From: Entonaema liquescens
Taxonomy: Eukaryota; Ascomycota; Sordariomycetes; Xylariales; Xylariaceae
Reading direction: 5' to 3'
Length of the DNA stretch: 64,000 nt
NCBI GenBank assembly: GCA_902805475.1
Contig: CADCSX010000006.1
Coordinates: 2,480,001 to 2,544,000 of the forward strand
In this document: positions 60,068-64,000 of the stretch, piece by piece
Position numbering within the stretch: the first letter of the stretch is position 1
How the letters are laid out: every line of letters begins with the position of its first letter
Translations under genes and position numbers: made by a program
Notes under the pieces: generated by a model
What the model was told of the DNA's origin: nothing
The model's database searches: none
What the model saw: only the letters and a program-made list of their open reading frames with translations

Positions 60068-61637
60068 CTACAACAAGAGGCTTCCCAATAGCATCGATCC
60101 CCAAATGGCAAGGCCAACGCTTACTTTGGCTCCTGCACTCTCTGGGGCGCCATCGCCAGAAGTGTTCTCCTGAGAGCCTCCGTTTCCATTTTCAGTGCTA
60201 GTATTGGCACTGCCCTCTGATACCTCTTCATTCGCAGGCAAGATGCTGACCAAGGCACTCAACACGTTCAATTGTTGAGCAGCGCCCGTGTCGTTATCGA
60301 ACTCGCCGGTACTCCAGACAAATCCACACGACCGACCATTCTTGCCACCCGTGCATTCGGCCGCGGCCTTCTTGGCGCTCGACTTAAGAGTAGGCAGAAT
60401 CTTGCTGGCGGTGTGCGGCGCAACTCTGACGGTCGACCCGAGTGCCCTGTGTAGTATTCCCTTGAAGAATTGCGCGTCGGAGTTGCAGGACTTTTCTTTT
60501 CGCACGAGATCTCAGTCGCAACGCCATCCGGGAAGAAGGTCTTGAGGGTTGAATCTACGAGACCGTCCACGCGTGCCTTCCACGTATCGTTTCCGGTCTA
60601 TATCTCGTTAGTATCTAAAGATAAAGATAGGATCTGCTATATCGAGAGTTTAGAAGGGGAGTGGGAGTGGGAACAACGTACAGCATTAAACATGTACGCA
60701 GAGCCTTCCAGCAGATATGCAGCAGTCCATGAGTATTGGATTTTGTCGATATCCTCGCAATCCTCTTCCACATGTGCTCCACCGTAGACATTGAAATTCT
60801 TGCTGATATAACCGAGACGCGTGAGCAGATCGTAGGTAGAAGCGGCCGCATCCGCATAGGTTTGGTTGCCAGTCAAACGCGCCAGCTGAGCAGCCAGATT
60901 CAGGAATACGATGTTTGAACCAGCTAAGATCAAATTAGTGCTCGGGTTCCAGATCATACCTAGGGGATATTGCAGAAACCGTTTATGCGGCAGGGTTACG
61001 AACAGTCAACATAGTTATAACCGTCATTTACTGAGAATACTTGCCATCTCAAGGCTCCGGCGCAACCACCTTCTTTGACCCGTCTATCCTTATTGTTTAG
61101 TTGGTCGAAGACGTTTTGAGCCACCGTTAGCCACTGCGGCGAGTCTTCCTCCAGTTGCAAGCTAGTTTCGTTAGCCGTAACAGCGGACAAAGCCCATACG
61201 CCTTGATCCGCATTGGCTATAGAGATTGACCAATTCGCAGGGAGGAAGTTTTCTTCCCCAGTCTGAAATAGGATACCACGCGAGATAGTTTCGTCATACT
61301 TGGACTCTCCGGAAAGACCTTTGTAGTCCAGCAGAGTATCCCAGAGGACACCTCCTGTCCACCAACCGAGAGTTTGGTTGTCAACCCCAGGCAATATGCC
61401 AGGAATTTTACCTGATTCTTCGCCATCATAAAGTCCCATGAGATCCTCCGCTACGAGAGCCGCAGCCGCCTTGATAGAGTCTAATAACTAGTGTGAGCCT
61501 CATATATTTAATCCAAACATGCTTACTCCTGCTAGGAATTACTAACCTATATTTTCAACATCAACGGTTAAACCCGCAAGCGCGCCGTGGGCGGCTAGTA
61601 GGAGCCAGGCCAGTGAATTAGTCGCGAACCCTGCCAT
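60068..61637 (-). CDS. GPI-anchored GH76 mannan endo-1,6-alpha-mannosidase (DCW1/DFG5-like), one-base frame break
   Basis: A cell-wall enzyme of the Dcw1/Dfg5 type that acts on GPI-mannoprotein glycans to cross-link them into the wall. Four exons: 61547-61637, 61004-61480, 60682-60959 and 60068-60597. A signal peptide is followed by DSIKAAAALVAEDLMG, then LPGVDNQTLGWWTGGVLWDT, the ANADQGVWALSA block with the catalytic Asp region, and GGCAGALRWQVFS. A Ser/Thr/Gly/Asn-rich linker and the hydrophobic end GLAIWGSMLLGSLLL form a GPI signal. In the last exon the frame slips between ATEISCEK and CNSDAQFFKGILHR. The minus-strand bases read GAAAAGAAAAG at 60491-60501; one more A gives ISCEKEKSCNSDAQ and exactly 459 codons. 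It is probably an assembly error. Confidence 0.85.
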
Positions 61638-62445
61638 TTCGATGATATGAGATACGCTAGAAGCGCAAACAAAAATGATAATAACGACAGAGAAAGATAA
61701 GTTCTTATTAACGAATGAATGCCAAATTATTGCTGGGCTAATACTATGGTAATGACGACGCAAGGTAAAATAGACGCGGCCATCCTTTTTCTATCGATGG
61801 TGCTGAGCCTTAACATGTTAGCTAAAAATCGGGAAATTATCCCTATGCACTTTCGGCCATGGGGGGTCATAACCATCTAGGTTAGCCTATGTAAAGAGGC
61901 ATGGTATGGGGACTCTAATAAGACTATTAATATCTTTCCCTGAAGCGGTATAAAAGCTTGGCATAATAGAATCCCATACGACGCTGGCCAATTAGAGCCA
62001 ATGACATACACGATCTATGACCTGCCATACGATCTCGGATAGTTTTTCTCTATAACGAAAGCTCTCTGTTGGTACCTGATACACGATCTCGGATAGTTTT
62101 TTCTCTGTAACGAAAGCTGTCTATTAGTACGAGACATTGCCATAATCCTCACGCGAATTGCTTCAAAATATAAAACATACATAGGACCAACAAAAGATCT
62201 TGGCTATCTTGGCACTAGGCTTCAATCATCCACCGTTATATTAAAGTTAGTCATGATCGCCCTACGAGAAGTTTGGTCCGGCTTTTGGAAAAGATCCAAG
62301 TTTTCAAAATCCGAATATCAAAATCCGAATATCTATATCCCTGAACTTAGGTAGGGAAAAGAGGAACGGATAACTTGTTGTATCACTAGGATTCTTGAAG
62401 ATGATCATACCGCCCCAAGGGTATCAATATTTCTATTTTACCAAC
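61638..62445. other. Intergenic with a short tandem duplication
   Basis: About 0.8 kb, no gene. It contains the 54-bp duplicated unit listed next. Confidence 0.45.
62029..62131. repeat. Two tandem copies of a 54-bp unit
   Basis: The unit starts acgatctcggatagttttt and ends near ggtac/agtac. Copy 2 differs by one added T and several point changes (ctataacg to ctgtaacg, ctctctgttgg to ctgtctattag). It is a simple local duplication upstream of the GH76 gene and downstream of the PCI-like gene. Confidence 0.75.
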
Positions 62446-63460
62446 CTACCGAGCCTTGACCTTCCTGATTATAACCTTTCCAGCATCCAGTTCCCACCCG
62501 ACACCATCGTCCGCCGTGAGGCTTCCCCATTTCGAGTCCGCGCATGACTCCAAAAAGTCTAGGTCTACGCTCAAATATGTCCTTCCGAAACACTTGAGCA
62601 GATGTTTCCGCATAGCCTCATCGGCATATTCGAGTAGTTTTACCTTGTGACCATCAACCCTTTTCTTCAAGCGGTTGAATTCTATGTAGTTATCATGTGC
62701 TAGCGCATCGAGAACCATGTCAACCTTTGCATCCCTCAGCCGATATTTATGCCGTACTGCGAATGCATCGGCTAGGTTGTTTCTCCTGCACGCCGTGTCG
62801 AGGACGAGATAACCAACCACTTCGCTCATCTCGACCGATGTCATGCTATGCAACGGCTGAATTCGGCGTAGGAGATGGAGGATGGCGGGATGATACGACT
62901 CGGGGTGCTTGACCAAAACAGAAAGTCGAATGCAAAAGAGGTACACTTGGATAGCAAAGTCGTCGACGCGCTTAGAAGCTACAATGCCCTCTCGTAACTT
63001 TCTCAACGCTGCTAAGACATCGGATAAACCTTTGGTATTGCTCGGTATGGTAGCTGGTGCCATCGAAGGTTGATTTGGGACTGGAGAGGAGGAGTCGGGG
63101 GTAGGCTTCGCGATGGGGTTCTCGTATTTGTAAGTAGATGAGAGCTGTAGCGATGCAAAGCGGCGGAGAAGCTCATCACGTTCACCGGCATCAGAGCAAA
63201 AGGTCATATAGCGTTCGACGATCTTGGTATAGTAACGTTCTTGAGTCTTAAAATCGAGCAATCTACCCGGTTTCTTTGTCAGAATTTCATCGGCCTTTTA
63301 TCCTGAAGAGGCCTTGACCATGAAATAGATTCGTCACCAACCTACTATCCCCTTTGGATGGTAAACCCATCGACTCGAGCGGGTCCAAGTCCACCGGCTT
63401 AAGACGACTCCATGGTGCAGAAGGTGTTCTGCTTCCTCGGGCGCCCCCGCGTCCGCGCAT
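62446..63460 (-). CDS. PCI/CSN8-like helical protein, 311 aa
   Basis: Two exons, 63342-63460 and 62446-63262, joined over a 79-nt intron (GTTGGT...GTAG) to give LPSKGDS-RLLDFKTQERYY. The start is the ATG at 63460 (MRGRGGARGSRTPSAPWSRL), an Arg/Gly-rich head. The C-terminal half is helical: YLVLDTACRRNNLADAFAVR, then AHDNYIEFNRLKKRVDGHKV, and RKHLLKCFGRTYLSVDLDFL. It ends in a short winged-helix-like SLTADDGVGWELDAGKVIIR. This order is that of PCI-type subunits of the CSN8/PSMD8/eIF3k (or SAC3/THP3) group. Such proteins scaffold large complexes; which one is not clear. The family is assigned by pattern. Frame intact. Confidence 0.65.
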
Positions 63461-64000
63461 TTTAGGTCATATCAAGAAACAGCCAAAGCAAAGCGATGGA
63501 GCAAAAGAAATAAGCCTAGGGCGAAATGGCACGAGAGGTTGGTGAGTGTGAGATTATTTGGGGCAAGGACTCGTTCGAGGCGGGGACTCGATAAAGCATT
63601 GTTGATAAGATGATAAGCTGATAAGTAGACGAATCGATAAAAGATTGCCGAAACTACTACTAGTTAATGTGTTACCCGAGTATTAATTACATAAGCCAAC
63701 CTAACTCCCATGCATTCCAAATCTTATCAGGTTTGATATTACGAGAGTATATAATTCGTACGCCCTCCCCTCCTTTTAAAAAACTAACACAAATACACCT
63801 AACGGGAGCAATATAACTGTTAAAGACTTCATGCCTATTATATTAAGTAACTATTCTATAATTATAAATTATAACTAAGTAACTACTTAGTCTATTAATA
63901 AGAAGTATTTAAATAATCTTATTCGCAGCCGAAGTCTAACTTGTTTATTCCCTGGAATTGTTGCTAGCACAATCAGACCGCAAGGATAACAAATGGACTA
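63461..64000. other. Right edge, nothing recognised
   Basis: About 0.54 kb upstream of the PCI-like gene, AT-rich toward the end. No gene continues off this edge that I can see. Confidence 0.4.

Noticed and set aside
1..64000. Secondary-metabolite gene cluster
   Set aside because: Two MFS transporters and one O-methyltransferase are present, but they are 50 kb apart and no synthase gene exists in the window.
1..64000. CRISPR arrays, rRNA genes, bacterial operons or riboswitches
   Set aside because: None seen; the sequence is eukaryotic nuclear DNA.

Overview
The window is a piece of nuclear genome from a filamentous ascomycete (Pezizomycotina). Genes are broken by short GT-AG introns of about 50-80 nt with CTAAY/CTGAC-type branch sites. 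The gene types are fungal: a CFEM/PTH11-type receptor, a GPI-anchored GH76 mannosidase, an SRPK-type kinase and secreted small Cys-rich proteins. Two AT-rich islands look RIP-mutated. The mix suggests Sordariomycetes, perhaps Xylariales, but the species cannot be fixed from the sequence alone. I rebuilt exon structures by hand from splice motifs, reading-frame phase and remembered family motifs.

Layout. 0-5.2 kb: two MFS transporters, a 5'-truncated Dal5/Tna1-like anion symporter and a DHA1-like drug/polyamine transporter. 5.9-9.8 kb: a large DUF1765-type protein on the minus strand. 9.8-19.2 kb: mostly gene-poor, interrupted by a small conserved protein (13.2 kb), the ribosome-assembly factor RPF2 (13.7-14.8 kb) and a 0.6-kb AT-cored palindrome. 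19.3-24 kb: a CFEM receptor and two small secreted proteins. 24.6-25.5 kb: a membrane-anchored monothiol-type glutaredoxin. 28.4-29.7 kb: an F-box-like protein with an acidic/Gln tail. 31.7 kb: a small hydrophilic protein. 33.5 kb: an intron-containing tRNA-Tyr. 34.1-35.6 kb: a secreted pectate lyase.

36.5-41.9 kb holds the most notable locus. An aspartyl-tRNA synthetase fused to a DUF2156 domain matches ergosteryl-aspartate synthase (ErdS). It is divergently paired with an alpha/beta hydrolase that fits ErdH, the enzyme that removes the aspartate. Together they would write and erase aspartyl-ergosterol, an RNA-dependent lipid modification. The erdS frame is broken by one missing G just before class II motif 3. 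42.4-44.1 kb is a 1.7-kb, extremely AT-rich island whose remaining cytosines are mostly in CpG and which contains inverted copies.

44.5-63.5 kb: a multispan membrane protein, a secreted But2-like protein, an SRPK-like kinase with an altered DFG motif, an orphan 325-aa protein, an O-methyltransferase, a nine-exon LtrA-family membrane protein, two tiny MC...CxC proteins, a GH76 mannosidase and a PCI/CSN8-like protein.

Three genes (RPF2, erdS, GH76) carry four single-base losses, all in short homopolymers and all in otherwise well-preserved genes. RPF2 is essential in yeast, so sequencing or assembly error is the likelier cause and the erdS break should be read with that in mind.
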